DNA of 64,000 nt from Maribellus sp. CM-23 (lineage in GTDB: Bacteria > Bacteroidota > Bacteroidia > Bacteroidales > Prolixibacteraceae). Within the stretch, counting starts at the first letter, position 1, and the number at the start of each line of letters is the position of its first letter. The position numbers and the translations under genes are program-made. The stretch covers positions 36,920-100,919 of the forward strand of contig NZ_JADWYJ010000010.1 of NCBI RefSeq assembly GCF_021354595.1, written 5' to 3'. The notes under the pieces are model-generated. The model did no database searches and was not told where the DNA came from. It worked only from the letters and a program-made list of their open reading frames with translations. Positions 1 to 9,581 of the stretch are shown here, piece by piece.

Positions 1-1174
1 AATAATATTTTTCGGAGAACTGTACAGCCCAGTCACAAACGGGAAAAGATGAAGCATAATCCTGTGCATTGGCATACCAGTGTATGGTTGTACCCAAGGT
101 CATGCTATCAGAGAACATTGGTGCCTTGGGCTCTTTGGTTTCGTTATATCCTTCACGCCCCATTTTAAAATTCGCCCCCGCAGCATATCCCACTGTTCCG
201 TCTCCAGTACAATCAACAAAATACTTTCCTGAAAACTGATGTTCTTTGGAAGTTACAATGTTTCTTCCAATAACAGCTGTAATTCTGTTTCCCGAGGTTT
301 TAACATCAAAAATGTGAGTTGACAAAAACAGAGATATATTTTTCTCTGCACTGATTTTTGCCATCTTCAAATCATCTCCATAATCGGTAGCAGAACCAGC
401 TTCACCTTTAAAACCTGTATCCAACTCCCGAACAATTCTACCTACCTTCGGAAATAAGTTTTTATCCATATCCCCCTGCATTGGCAATCGAATTTCGGAG
501 CTGTTATTTCCTCCCAAAACAGGTCTGTTTTGAATCAATGCTACTTTTAGTCCCAATCTAGCTGACTGAATTGAAGCAGAAATACCGGCAATACCTCCCC
601 CCACAACCACCAAGTCAAATGTTCCCTCATCAATTGGCTCTGATGGTAAATTCAGCATCTTTTTTCTGAAAGCAGTCAAATCTTTTTTTGAAAGCGGAGG
701 CTCCTCATTCTTCTTCGAAAAATACAAGGCATCAACCCGTCCTTCAAACCCAGTGAGATCAAGAAGTGAAATACTAACTGTCAGATCACGGATATTGACT
801 GTACCTCCGTATTGCCAATGCCATTCCGCAACTCTGTTTCCACCAAAAACTTCATTGATCGTGTCCTGATTGATTTGTACCTGAAATTTTCCGGGACCTT
901 TCGGATAAGGAGACCAATCTTTTGTTCGAATCCAAAAATGATATTTCCCTTTTTGTGGGAATCTTACGGATGTAGTTGCAGGTTTTACTGGTTCGCCCAA
1001 TCCATGTGCCAATAAATAAGGCGATCCCATCTGATCAACAAACTGCGGGTCAATCACCCAGCCTCCGATATGATCAAACTGCTCGGCCTCCAGCCATACT
1101 TTGTCATCTGCCTTGCTCTTATTGCTCAACAAAAACAAGCAACAAAAAATAAATACGATATATATTTTATTCAT
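1..1174 (-). CDS. FAD-dependent oxidoreductase, 5' part (runs off the window)
   Basis: The first ~391 codons are present; the 3' end lies beyond the left edge. The protein begins with a signal-peptide-like stretch (MNKIYIVFIFCCLFLL) and then about 150 residues of beta-rich sequence resembling a carbohydrate-binding or accessory domain. A Rossmann FAD motif VVVGGGIAGISAS follows near residue 190, then the GGNNSSEIR and VDCTGDGTVGY motifs typical of the FAD_oxidored (PF12831) family. Proteins of this type are common beside SusC/SusD pairs in Bacteroidota and are presumed to oxidise sugars or related ligands in the periplasm. The substrate cannot be read from the sequence. It lies downstream of susD on the same strand, separated by a hairpin, so it probably belongs to the same uptake locus. 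Confidence 0.85.
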   Translation of the reverse strand, partial: MNKIYIVFIFCCLFLLSNKSKADDKVWLEAEQFDHIGGWVIDPQFVDQMGSPYLLAHGLGEPVKPATTSVRFPQKGKYHFWIRTKDWSPYPKGPGKFQVQINQDTINEVFGGNRVAEWHWQYGGTVNIRDLTVSISLLDLTGFEGRVDALYFSKKNEEPPLSKKDLTAFRKKMLNLPSEPIDEGTFDLVVVGGGIAGISASIQSARLGLKVALIQNRPVLGGNNSSEIRLPMQGDMDKNLFPKVGRIVRELDTGFKGEAGSATDYGDDLKMAKISAEKNISLFLSTHIFDVKTSGNRITAVIGRNIVTSKEHQFSGKYFVDCTGDGTVGYAAGANFKMGREGYNETKEPKAPMFSDSMTLGTTIHWYANAQDYASSFPVCDWAVQFSEKYY

Positions 1175-1330
1175 GATCTCAGGATAACATAAATGAATTT
1201 CTCCCTCTGTCCGGTATTGCATTAACCGTTGCCACATTATCTACTAAATAGTATTTCCCTATTTGAAAACTCAGGATACGAGCCTGCTGCAAATATGCTT
1301 AGACAAAAGGTTATATGTGAAATTTAATAG

Positions 1331-1364
1331 GTTAATGCCCTTGACTGATATCAAGGGCATTAAC
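1331..1364 (-). terminator. Hairpin between susD and the oxidoreductase gene
   Basis: A perfect 13-bp stem (GTTAATGCCCTTG and its complement) with an 8-base loop lies directly after the susD stop codon. No clear T-run follows on the minus strand, so it may be an mRNA-stabilising or attenuating hairpin rather than a full terminator. Confidence 0.55.
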
Positions 1365-1370
1365 TTATAA

Positions 1371-3044
1371 TCAATAATTAGGATTTTGAGTTAATTCCGA
1401 ATTGGTTTCAATTTCAATTCTCGGGATTGGCAAGACCATATCTCTATTGGGATTGAATTTTCGTTGCTCAATCACCCTCATATCATCTTTATTTGATACC
1501 TGAGAGTAATCCGGAGTTCCATATTCATTCACAATTGGGGCTTCATTTAGCCGTCCTCTCGGAGGCCGTCCATATAATGGTCCATTCATTACCTCATTTA
1601 CAATTCCCCATCTTCTAATATCAGACCATCTCAATCCTTCCCAAGCAAATTCAACCTTTCTTTCTTTCCTTATGATATTCCTTAGTTCAGCCTTGCTTTT
1701 ATCATCTGTAATTGCCGGCATATTTACACTCGGTCTTTGTCTTACTTTGTTTATTGCCTGATAAACTGACTCGTCAATCTGGTCTAATTCAACTTTTGCT
1801 TCTGCATACATCAGCAAAACATCGGCATAACGAATAAAGATAAAACCGGTTTCTGAATTGTCCAGTTCAGAAGGCTTGGATGCTTCATTGTACTTTCGCC
1901 AAACAAAACCGGAGAAAGAGGAATAAGGATTTAATGCATCCTGGTTGGCAACTCTTAAAGCTGGCGAAACCTTATAATTCCAACACACCACACTGTCTTT
2001 ATGCGTTTCAAACTGGTAACCCATGTATTGCGAACCGGGAACTACAATGGTTAGGTTTAATCTGGGGTCCCTGTTTGCATAAGGATTTTCCGGATCATAA
2101 AGAGGCGATTTATCAATGGATAAGCCATCCAGACAATCATACGAATCGACGGTTACCTGAACCGGAATTTTACTGCTGTAGCCGCCCCCCATTCTTGACG
2201 TGCATCCCCTTATGACTCCAGATGTTTTATACCCTTCTTTATACGGAATTTGAAATATAATCTCATTACTGTTCATTTGAGTTGCAGACTTGAACATATC
2301 ACTAAAATTGTCGTCAATCTCGTATTCCTCTAAATCCATAACCGCTTTTGAAGCTTCAAGGGCGATATCATACTTTTTATTGTAAATTGCTGTTCTTGCT
2401 TTCAATGCAAAAGCAGCCCCTTTTCCAATTCGACCATACTCCGGAGCACCAATGTGAGCAGGGAGATCCGTTGCAGCCTCGGTTAATTCCTTTAATATGA
2501 AATCTACAATTTCATTCTTGCCGGTTTTGGGCATCTGAGCCTCTGCAAGTGTGAGCGAATTAAGTACCAGCGGAACATCGCTCCATAATTCAGTTAACAT
2601 CAGATAGTAGTAAGCTCTGATAAATCTGGTTTCTGCAATTATTCGTTTAAACACGTCTGGCGAAGTGGCAGCCTCGGCACGTTCAGCATTTTCAAGTAAA
2701 AAATTACATCGCCCTATTCCTATGTAATAATTTTTCCACAGCTGTTCTGCCCAAAGATTATTTATGTCGTGGGTACCATTACCAATAGATTGCATATTCG
2801 TTTCTGCTCTTTCCCAGGCAATATCTGTTGTAACGTCGAGCAAGGCAGGAGTAACCATACCATAGTTGGTTCCTAGCCACAAGGAACCATAACACCCCCA
2901 TACTGCAGCTTCCAGTTCTTTTTGATTGCTTGGGAAAGTACTTGATGAGGGTCTGTCTAAAGGATACTTTTCCAAAGTTAAGTCATCGCACGAGCTTAAC
3001 ATCAATAACAGAGTTATGATATATATGTATATTCTTTCTTTCAT
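1371..3044 (-). CDS. SusD/RagB family nutrient-binding outer-membrane lipoprotein
   Basis: The 557-residue protein starts with a lipoprotein signal whose lipobox LSSC puts the lipidated cysteine at residue 19. The helical N-terminal half with TPR-like repeats and the C-terminal ending (EFAWEGLRWSDIRRWG, then NPNRDMVLPIPRIEI near the end) are typical of SusD_RagB proteins. SusD caps the SusC transporter on the cell surface and captures glycans or other ligands. The gene follows susC by only 11 bases and is surely co-transcribed with it. No glycoside hydrolase is visible in the window, so the ligand is unknown. Confidence 0.96.
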   Translation of the reverse strand: MKERIYIYIITLLLMLSSCDDLTLEKYPLDRPSSSTFPSNQKELEAAVWGCYGSLWLGTNYGMVTPALLDVTTDIAWERAETNMQSIGNGTHDINNLWAEQLWKNYYIGIGRCNFLLENAERAEAATSPDVFKRIIAETRFIRAYYYLMLTELWSDVPLVLNSLTLAEAQMPKTGKNEIVDFILKELTEAATDLPAHIGAPEYGRIGKGAAFALKARTAIYNKKYDIALEASKAVMDLEEYEIDDNFSDMFKSATQMNSNEIIFQIPYKEGYKTSGVIRGCTSRMGGGYSSKIPVQVTVDSYDCLDGLSIDKSPLYDPENPYANRDPRLNLTIVVPGSQYMGYQFETHKDSVVCWNYKVSPALRVANQDALNPYSSFSGFVWRKYNEASKPSELDNSETGFIFIRYADVLLMYAEAKVELDQIDESVYQAINKVRQRPSVNMPAITDDKSKAELRNIIRKERKVEFAWEGLRWSDIRRWGIVNEVMNGPLYGRPPRGRLNEAPIVNEYGTPDYSQVSNKDDMRVIEQRKFNPNRDMVLPIPRIEIETNSELTQNPNY

Positions 3045-3055
3045 GATATTTCTAT

Positions 3056-6000
3056 TTAAAAGGTAACATCTAAACCAATTGTATATACTTTCACTTGAGG
3101 ATAATATGAACCAGCTCCGACAGGTGCTTCGGGATCGTACCCTTCCCAGAAATTATCAAAGGTGAGCAAATTCTGTCCTGTAGCATAAATCCTCAACCTC
3201 GAAAGCCTGATCTTATTTGTTATACTACCGGGCAGGGTATAGCCCACTGTTAGGTTCTTAAGCCTAAGATAAGATGCATCTTTTACCCAAAAACTTGAAT
3301 TCTGCTCGTTATTGGGTTCATTAAATGCCATTCGTGGAAATTGGGCATCCTGATTGTCGATTGACCATCTGTCTTTATGAATTTCAAGCGCTGTAGCTCC
3401 CCAATAGAATGGCATTGTAGCCTGTCTGTGTAATAGTCCGTCAGCTTTTCCTACGCCTTGCCAAAACATGCTAAAGTCTATACCTCTCCAACCTGCATTC
3501 AGGTCAATACTGTATGTATAGCGGGGAATAGTGCTGCCTATAATCACTTCATCTTCATTGTTAATTACGTTATCAGTATTTTGATTTTTATATTTTATAT
3601 CGCCAGGTCCAAAATTTCCGAACTGGGTTGCATACTTGTAATTACCATCGCCGTCGTAATCATCAGGAGAAATATATCCAATAGCCTCATAGCCATACAA
3701 CGAGTTAATAGGATATCCTTCCCGGTTAACTGTTAATCCGGTCATGTTAACACCTCTCAAGTCAAGCACTTCGTTTTTCACATCCGAAATCATAAAAGAA
3801 GCACCATACTTGAAATCATTGAATCGATCAGACCAGGTTATTCCCAAATCCCATCCTTTGTTTGAAACCTCGGCAGCATTCTCGTAAGTAGGTGCTAATC
3901 CGATTATATGCGGAACATTTAGCTTCCAAAGAATGCCGCGGGTTAGCTTATCATAGTAGTCAAACGTCAGATTTAGCTTTGACAAAACCATTAAATCAAT
4001 CCCGACATTAAACATTTCTGTCTCTTCCCAGGAAATCGCTTTATTAGCCATATCGTTAATGTATCCACTGGTAACAGGGTTACCTCCAATTATGTATGAG
4101 CCCGAGTTGACAACAGACGCAAAAGCATAATTTCCAATATTCTGATTACCGAGTTTTCCCCACGAAGCTCTTATCTTCGCATTTTCAATGGTCCCTTTCA
4201 TACTCTCCCAAAAGTTCTCCTCAGAGAAGCGCCACCCCAAAGAGAATGAAGGAAATAAGCCCCACTTATATCCAGTATCAAACTTTGATGAACCGTCATA
4301 CCTTAGATTTGCCTCAAATAAATATTTTCCCTGAAAATCGTAATTCAACCGGCCAAAAAATGATGCAATACTCCATTCTGATCCTGACCCGTAATTCTGC
4401 TGATTATCTGTCCCTCCGGCATCAAGTTTTGAATACTGAGGGAAAATAAAATCATCCCGATAGGCACCGATATAATCGTTAACTCCACTTTCCCACTGAA
4501 ATCCGGCCAGAATTTTTACATTGTGAGCATTTGCCCAAGATCTGTCAAAGTTCCCAATCGCTTTAAAGTCATGGCTCAGGCCCCACATTCTATTTTCGTT
4601 TAAGAAAGTTTTTTGAGGCCTTGTGTAAGCTAGCTCGCCATCGGGATAATACGTTAGAACACTTTTGTTATAAACGGTAGAAAAAACATTATTGTAGGAC
4701 GGTGAATAAACTATATCAGCTGAAATATTATCAGTGAATTTATAGTTCAAGCCCATATTCATCGACAATGTGGGACTTAAATATTTCCGAAAACCACCAT
4801 CGTTTGCAAATGCCAAAACATTATCACCATCCCATCCTACAGCCCACTTACCGTTGGTTAGTTTCGCAGGATAAATCGCGGGAGACCGACTAACCCAGTA
4901 TATTACATCATTAACTCCTCTTCCTGGCTCCCGACGCTCGTTGTAAATTACATTTAAATCTAATTTTGCATTAAGTTTATCCGAAAACTGAATATCACTA
5001 TTGAGTCTTGTTGAAACCCTTTGATACTCTGTGTTCGGAATCAATCCGTCTTGCTTGTAAAATCCTACTCCGGCCAAAAGCCTCGCCTTTTGGGTGCCTC
5101 CCTTTATCGTCAAGTAGTGATTTTGTTGATAAGCAAAGTCTTTGTATACCTCATTTTGCCAGTCAACATTCGGATATTCATCCGGATTACTGGCCATATT
5201 TGACTGGTATTCGTTGATATAACTTTCAGAAAAAACAGGAGTACGACCGCTATTGGAGTAGGCCTCATTTAAAAGTGTCATATGATCAATAGCACCAACT
5301 CTTTCCGGTAGGTTCGTAAAAGTTTGAAGACCTGAATAATGATTGTATGAAATGGATAGTTCATCGAGTTCAGCCCTCTTTGTCGTTATCAGAATTACGC
5401 CATTGGCAGCTCTCGATCCATAAATTGCAGAAGAAGCAGCATCTTTCAATACGGAAACCGATTCAATTAAATTAGGGTCAAGATGATTTATGTTCATTTC
5501 CGTTCCATCCACTAAAACAAGCGGATTTGCATCATTCAAAGTACCAATACCTCTAATCCTTATGTTACCACCATCATTACCCGGCTGGCCACTTCGTTGT
5601 GTTACTGTAATTCCGGGAGCTAACCCTTGCAAGGCCATAGACGTTTGCCCAACGGGCCTATTTGTCAGCTTATCTCCTGTTACTGCAGAAACGGCTCCTG
5701 TCAAATTAATTTTCTTTTGCGTTCCGTAACCAATTGCAACAACTTCTTCCAGACCAATAGCATCCGCTACCATTACAACATCTATATTGGATTTCCCGTC
5801 AACAGCTACTTCCTGCATTCTCATTCCTACAAAAGAGTATTGAAGTACCGCATCGTCAGGTATATTGTTTAGAAAATATTCTCCGTCGGCATTAGTTACG
5901 GTACCATTTGAGGTTCCCTTTACAACAACTGTTACGCCGAGTAATGGCACCCCAGACGAGTCGCTGACTTTGCCCGACACCGTTTCGTTATTCTGATCCG

Positions 6001-6382
6001 TCATATCATCAGGATTTGCATCCTTCTTCGAAATTACAATGATACGATCCATTACCCGGTAAGAATAGTGTTCATTATCAAGAATCTCGTTCATCACATT
6101 CTCGATCTTGGCTTCTTTAAGATTGACGGTGTACCTATCTTTCATGTCAAGTTGATCGGTTTTAAATAAAAACCCAAATTCGGTCTGCCTTTCTATTTCT
6201 TCTAAGACCTGCAGAATAGTGGCATCCTTTACATTTAAGCTAAAGCGAGTATTTTGCGAGTAGCTTCCTGTTGCCATTGTTACCATGGACAGGAAAAGAA
6301 GTAAGGTTGTTAGTTTCATTGTTACCACTAATTTCATTAATCCGGGATATTCGCATCCTCGGAAAAATCGTTTTTTCTTCAT
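3056..6382 (-). CDS. SusC/RagA family TonB-linked outer-membrane receptor with STN domain
   Basis: This 1108-residue TonB-dependent transporter begins with a long leader; the real signal peptide may start at the internal Met-16 or Met-22. An STN domain (about residues 45-110) follows, then a carboxypeptidase-D-like domain (VSGKVSDSSGVPLLG, about 135-215), the plug (VVAIGYGTQKK, DGTEMNINHLDPN, ANGVILITTK) and a 22-strand barrel ending in a terminal Phe. The STN domain is the part that signals to a FecR anti-sigma factor, and a FecR and ECF sigma lie immediately upstream. This supports ligand-induced autoregulation. It exports nothing itself; it imports the SusD-bound ligand using TonB energy. 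Confidence 0.97.
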   Translation of the reverse strand: MKKKRFFRGCEYPGLMKLVVTMKLTTLLLFLSMVTMATGSYSQNTRFSLNVKDATILQVLEEIERQTEFGFLFKTDQLDMKDRYTVNLKEAKIENVMNEILDNEHYSYRVMDRIIVISKKDANPDDMTDQNNETVSGKVSDSSGVPLLGVTVVVKGTSNGTVTNADGEYFLNNIPDDAVLQYSFVGMRMQEVAVDGKSNIDVVMVADAIGLEEVVAIGYGTQKKINLTGAVSAVTGDKLTNRPVGQTSMALQGLAPGITVTQRSGQPGNDGGNIRIRGIGTLNDANPLVLVDGTEMNINHLDPNLIESVSVLKDAASSAIYGSRAANGVILITTKRAELDELSISYNHYSGLQTFTNLPERVGAIDHMTLLNEAYSNSGRTPVFSESYINEYQSNMASNPDEYPNVDWQNEVYKDFAYQQNHYLTIKGGTQKARLLAGVGFYKQDGLIPNTEYQRVSTRLNSDIQFSDKLNAKLDLNVIYNERREPGRGVNDVIYWVSRSPAIYPAKLTNGKWAVGWDGDNVLAFANDGGFRKYLSPTLSMNMGLNYKFTDNISADIVYSPSYNNVFSTVYNKSVLTYYPDGELAYTRPQKTFLNENRMWGLSHDFKAIGNFDRSWANAHNVKILAGFQWESGVNDYIGAYRDDFIFPQYSKLDAGGTDNQQNYGSGSEWSIASFFGRLNYDFQGKYLFEANLRYDGSSKFDTGYKWGLFPSFSLGWRFSEENFWESMKGTIENAKIRASWGKLGNQNIGNYAFASVVNSGSYIIGGNPVTSGYINDMANKAISWEETEMFNVGIDLMVLSKLNLTFDYYDKLTRGILWKLNVPHIIGLAPTYENAAEVSNKGWDLGITWSDRFNDFKYGASFMISDVKNEVLDLRGVNMTGLTVNREGYPINSLYGYEAIGYISPDDYDGDGNYKYATQFGNFGPGDIKYKNQNTDNVINNEDEVIIGSTIPRYTYSIDLNAGWRGIDFSMFWQGVGKADGLLHRQATMPFYWGATALEIHKDRWSIDNQDAQFPRMAFNEPNNEQNSSFWVKDASYLRLKNLTVGYTLPGSITNKIRLSRLRIYATGQNLLTFDNFWEGYDPEAPVGAGSYYPQVKVYTIGLDVTF

Positions 6383-6415
6383 AGTTTTGTTTGATTACTT
6401 GTTAATAATTTGGTT

Positions 6416-6483
6416 GAGGTAACCGCAAATTACCTCAGCCGGTATTTCAAAAAGAGTAAGCCGGGATGTTGTCAGCATCCCGG
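6416..6483 (-). promoter_or_regulatory. Two hairpins in the fecR-susC intergenic leader
   Basis: The 174-base gap contains GAGGTAA/TTACCTC (6416-6436, 7-base loop) and CCGGGATG/CATCCCGG (6461-6483, 7-base loop). The second is followed by T6 on the plus strand but only by a broken T-run on the minus strand. They could be a terminator-like attenuator controlling susC expression relative to fecR, or a susC 5' leader structure. No TAnnTTTG box was found next to susC, which fits use of the ECF sigma encoded upstream. Confidence 0.5.
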
Positions 6484-6556
6484 TTTTTTGATTTAGTTGA
6501 TCAGATTACTTCATAGGCTTTCAGATTTAAGTTCGTAGGCTAATTAATTTTTCTAA

Positions 6557-7549
6557 CTAATAAACTATTACTGTATCGGGTTTATCTACATTCTCAATGA
6601 CCCGGTAATTAAAATCGGTGGTTGCTTTTAACATTTTCAGCACATGCAATGCGCTGGTGGTCTTCTTTATATTTCCGGTAAACCGGTAATCCCTGAGCTC
6701 ATTGTTTTCAAACTGAAATTCAATGCCGTACCAGCGACTGAGCTCTTTAAAGATATCCTCCAGGCGTTGATCGCGAATTACAAATTTGCCTTCCCGCCAG
6801 GCCGACAAAACATTATCCGTGATCGAACGAAGCTCCATCCTTTTCTCCGTAGAATGATACATCGCACTTTCGCCCGGTTCAAGTTCAACGATGGTTTTAC
6901 CTGTCTGCGTCAGAATATCCGCTTTCCCTTCCACCAATGAAGTTTCGATATAATTATCTTCCGGATAAGCTTTAATATTAAAAGTGGTTCCTAAATCGCG
7001 CACCAATATGTCCCCCACTTCAATAATTAAGGGGCAATCATCGCGGTGGGTAACCTCAAAATAGGCTTCCCCCGACAATTGAGCGAGACGCTTATTGCCT
7101 TTAAGATCTTCCCTGTACAACAATTCCGATTCGGAGTTCAGCCATACTTTTGTGCCGTCGGGAAACTCAACAACACTAACACTCCCACGCATTGCGGTGT
7201 ATTTCTGAAAACCCGTTTCGGGATACTCAAAGTTTTGTTTAGAAATAAAATAACCGGCAGTACCGCCTATACCAAGAGCAAACAAAAGAACAGCTGCATA
7301 CTTTAACATTCTTCCGGCGAAAGTCAATGAGTGGACTTGCCTTTCTTCTTTTATTTTCTGCCACAAATCGTCGAAATCTATGTCCAGGTTCACCGTAGTT
7401 TCATCCATCGAAGTACGCAACCACAAACTCTTCAACTCAAAAAACAGTTCTTCTTCTTTATGATTATTTTCCAACTGCCGGTAAAACACTTCCTTCTCCT
7501 CATCACTGGCCTCATTGGTAAGAATATGCAATAGCAAATTTTCGTTCAT
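6557..7549 (-). CDS. FecR family anti-sigma factor
   Basis: The 330-residue protein has a cytoplasmic N-terminal sigma-binding region of about 85 residues. A single membrane span follows (around residues 87-106). The periplasmic FecR domain contains the family signature EFPDGTKVWLNSESELLY and FEVTHRDD. A C-terminal DUF4974 domain comes last (RLEDIFKELSRWYGIEF, FTGNI). It holds the adjacent ECF sigma factor until the STN domain of the neighbouring SusC reports ligand. It lies between the sigma gene and susC on the same strand, the usual order for this signalling module. Confidence 0.96.
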   Translation of the reverse strand: MNENLLLHILTNEASDEEKEVFYRQLENNHKEEELFFELKSLWLRTSMDETTVNLDIDFDDLWQKIKEERQVHSLTFAGRMLKYAAVLLFALGIGGTAGYFISKQNFEYPETGFQKYTAMRGSVSVVEFPDGTKVWLNSESELLYREDLKGNKRLAQLSGEAYFEVTHRDDCPLIIEVGDILVRDLGTTFNIKAYPEDNYIETSLVEGKADILTQTGKTIVELEPGESAMYHSTEKRMELRSITDNVLSAWREGKFVIRDQRLEDIFKELSRWYGIEFQFENNELRDYRFTGNIKKTTSALHVLKMLKATTDFNYRVIENVDKPDTVIVY

Positions 7550-7638
7550 TCAATACATGTTTCGTAATAAACAAACCAAGGATGAAATACCCTATCGAAA
7601 AAGTGAGAATATTATGCAAAAAAAAAATTGACTGGAAT

Positions 7639-8214
7639 CTAGTCCAAAAAATTTGGAAGAATCATTATCAATGGAAGGTAGTCTTTTAATTCTTCCCGAA
7701 GAATCTTCAGTGCCTTTGTTATTCGAGCTTCCACCGTTTTTTGCGATATTTCAAGTTCAAGTGCAATCTCTCTATTTTTCATGTCTTTAAACCGACTCAA
7801 TTCAAAAACGACACGAAGATGTTCCGGAAGATTTTTTATGGCGGCATCAATTTTTTCTTTGAGTTCTTTAAACTCCAGGTAATCGTCAGAAATACGGTTT
7901 AAACTTTCGTATTGATACCGTAGTTCTTTTTCCCGGATTTTTTCATGGTGCTTTAAAAGAATTTGTCTGCGTTTCAGAATATTCAGACAATTGTTCTTTA
8001 CCAACGTAAACAGATAATTTTGAATGTTTGAACCGGATTCTAACTCATGCCTTACTTCCCACAATTTAACAAAAGCCTCCTGAACAACCGTTTTTGCCTC
8101 GTCTTCGTCGCCCAGGTAATGGCGTCCCAAATGACAAAGTGGTCGATAGTAGCTATTAAAAAGTTTCTTAAAACTGTTTTTATTTGTCCCAAATAGTAGG
8201 TTTAGTTCAGGCAT
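7639..8214 (-). CDS. ECF RNA polymerase sigma-70 factor (FecI-like)
   Basis: Region 2 is seen in FKKLFNSYYRPL and DAEDE-like EDEAKTVVQEAFVKLWE. Region 4 is seen in LPEHLRVVFELSRFKDMKNREIA and LEISQKTVEARI. The open frame runs up to 8280 and would overlap the GNAT gene by 19 bases. I prefer the ATG at 8214 (MPELNLLFG), which gives 191 residues, the usual size of the family, and lies 34 bases after a TAnnTTTG box at 8248-8255. It pairs with the FecR protein downstream and probably directs transcription of the SusC/SusD operon. Confidence 0.93.
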   Translation of the reverse strand: MPELNLLFGTNKNSFKKLFNSYYRPLCHLGRHYLGDEDEAKTVVQEAFVKLWEVRHELESGSNIQNYLFTLVKNNCLNILKRRQILLKHHEKIREKELRYQYESLNRISDDYLEFKELKEKIDAAIKNLPEHLRVVFELSRFKDMKNREIALELEISQKTVEARITKALKILREELKDYLPLIMILPNFLD

Positions 8215-8247
8215 GTTGCGTTTATACCTTTTCAGGGTTATACTCAT

Positions 8248-8255
8248 CAAAACTA
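8248..8255 (-). promoter_or_regulatory. Putative -7 box (TAGTTTTG) of the ECF sigma gene
   Basis: Matches the Bacteroidota housekeeping -7 consensus TAnnTTTG on the minus strand. It sits inside the 3' end of the upstream open frame and supports the start at 8214. The -33 element is poor (a TTTG at 22-base spacing). Confidence 0.4.
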
Positions 8256-8261
8256 TTGATG

Positions 8262-8723
8262 CTATATTCTTCTCTCCCAAAAATAATTTGGAGGATCACA
8301 TTCCTTAAATCCGGCTTTTTTATAAAGATTCTGTGCTTTGAGGTTATCATGGCGAACTTCCAGGTTAATTCGGCAATATCCATTCTCCAGCGCATAATTC
8401 TCGATTGCCTTTAACAAGAAAAGTCCGACTCCTCTTTTCCGGAAATCCGGCGACACAATGAAATCGTGAATATTGATAAGCGGCTCAGCTTTCCATGTCG
8501 AAAAATTCAGGTTGCAATTGGCTAGTGCGGCATATTCACCGTCAATTTCCACAAGAAAACCAACATAAGCCACATGTGTCTTCAATCCTTCAATAATTTT
8601 GGGTCCCAGGGTCTCCGGCATCATCTCGCCAATTCCCATTTCATCCAGCATGTAATCGTTAATCAGCTTGATTACAGCATTGCTGTGTACTTTATTGCGC
8701 AAATCTACCTGAACAAATTTCAT
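8262..8723 (-). CDS. GNAT family N-acetyltransferase
   Basis: The 153-residue protein has the GNAT fold. It shows the acetyl-CoA binding signature in FRKRGVGLFLLKAIENYA (the R/Q-x-x-G-x-G/A loop) after the beta-4 strand INIHDFIVSPD, and the C-terminal LEVRHDNLKAQNLYKKAGF motif. It probably acetylates a small molecule or a protein amine; the substrate cannot be predicted. It lies upstream of the ECF sigma gene on the same strand, but the overlap with that frame is likely only apparent. Confidence 0.92.
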   Translation of the reverse strand: MKFVQVDLRNKVHSNAVIKLINDYMLDEMGIGEMMPETLGPKIIEGLKTHVAYVGFLVEIDGEYAALANCNLNFSTWKAEPLINIHDFIVSPDFRKRGVGLFLLKAIENYALENGYCRINLEVRHDNLKAQNLYKKAGFKECDPPNYFWERRI

Positions 8724-8760
8724 TTAGTTTAGTATTAGTTTTCCGGTAACTCATTGTTAG

Positions 8761-8916
8761 CTAATCACAGAATAGGATTACAACGGATTGGTTACCTACC
8801 TCAAAATCGCAAACTCCAATATTATACTTTTTCAGTGGGGTTCCCAACTTTCTTTCATCAATTTTTAAATTCCAGGACTCGGTAGCAATTTCTTTCGCCA
8901 ACGAAAAACCAGCAGA
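8761..8916 (-). pseudogene. Possible gene remnant, about 51 open codons without an ATG
   Basis: Directly after the stop of the DUF2490 gene, and in the same frame, the minus strand stays open for about 51 codons to a TAG at 8761. The translation has ordinary protein composition (for example SLAKEIATESWNLKID and DFEVGNQSVVILFCD). There is no ATG; a TTG near 8895 is the only candidate start. It may be the decayed 3' end of a lost gene, or chance. I do not recognise it. Confidence 0.25.
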
Positions 8917-9549
8917 CTACCATTTGAATTTGTAACTGAGGCCGACGATTTTCTTCGATTCTTTATCAGAATGTATATGATCGTTTAACCGGAAATAAGC
9001 ACTAATACGTTGTTGTGTGCTTATTTTATACTGAAGTCCTGTCTCCCATCTGGCTTTGTTAAATTCGCCCTCATCCAGGTCACGGTAAAGTTCATAAGCA
9101 ACGTAAGGGTCCAGGTTCAATTCCCTGATGGTGTATCCCAGGTCGAATTTTAACCGAAAGTAGCTTGCTTTCTCGCCTTCAGTAAAATCGTCCGAGTTTG
9201 TTTGCCTTAACCTAACCTTGGTCCATAGGTTGTTCCAGCCATACCCGGTTTTGGCATCAAACGCAAAACGGCCAAACCAATGGTCCTCTCCGTCCTTACT
9301 TCGGTCGCTGCCAACCCGGTAACTCGCCTCCAATGAGAAATAATCGTTGAATTTATACTTAACTCCCGGTTCTGCAAAATACTCTTCCAGACCGAAATCC
9401 TCGTTAAAACGAAGTTCAGGAGCCAGGTACATTTCCCATTTCTCACCCAGCTCCTTTGTTACGTCAAACTCGAACCAGGTTTGCTGAGCCATTGCTTCCA
9501 CCGAAGTTATTGTCAACAAAATACCTGCGAAAAACAGTTTCTTGATCAT
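8917..9549 (-). CDS. DUF2490 family outer-membrane beta-barrel protein
   Basis: The 210-residue protein has a signal peptide ending in AMAQQ near residue 22. Alternating aromatic beta strands follow (WEMYLAPELRFNED, LFRLKFDLGYTIRE-like, YKISTQQRISAYFRLND), and it ends with an aromatic residue (YKFKW), the usual signal for barrel assembly. The pattern matches DUF2490 proteins, which are predicted 10-12-stranded outer-membrane barrels of unknown function in Bacteroidota. It appears to be a single-gene unit. Confidence 0.82.
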   Translation of the reverse strand: MIKKLFFAGILLTITSVEAMAQQTWFEFDVTKELGEKWEMYLAPELRFNEDFGLEEYFAEPGVKYKFNDYFSLEASYRVGSDRSKDGEDHWFGRFAFDAKTGYGWNNLWTKVRLRQTNSDDFTEGEKASYFRLKFDLGYTIRELNLDPYVAYELYRDLDEGEFNKARWETGLQYKISTQQRISAYFRLNDHIHSDKESKKIVGLSYKFKW

Positions 9550-9581
9550 TCGTCGCCTCTTTTGCCTTTTTTCCTTGTTAA

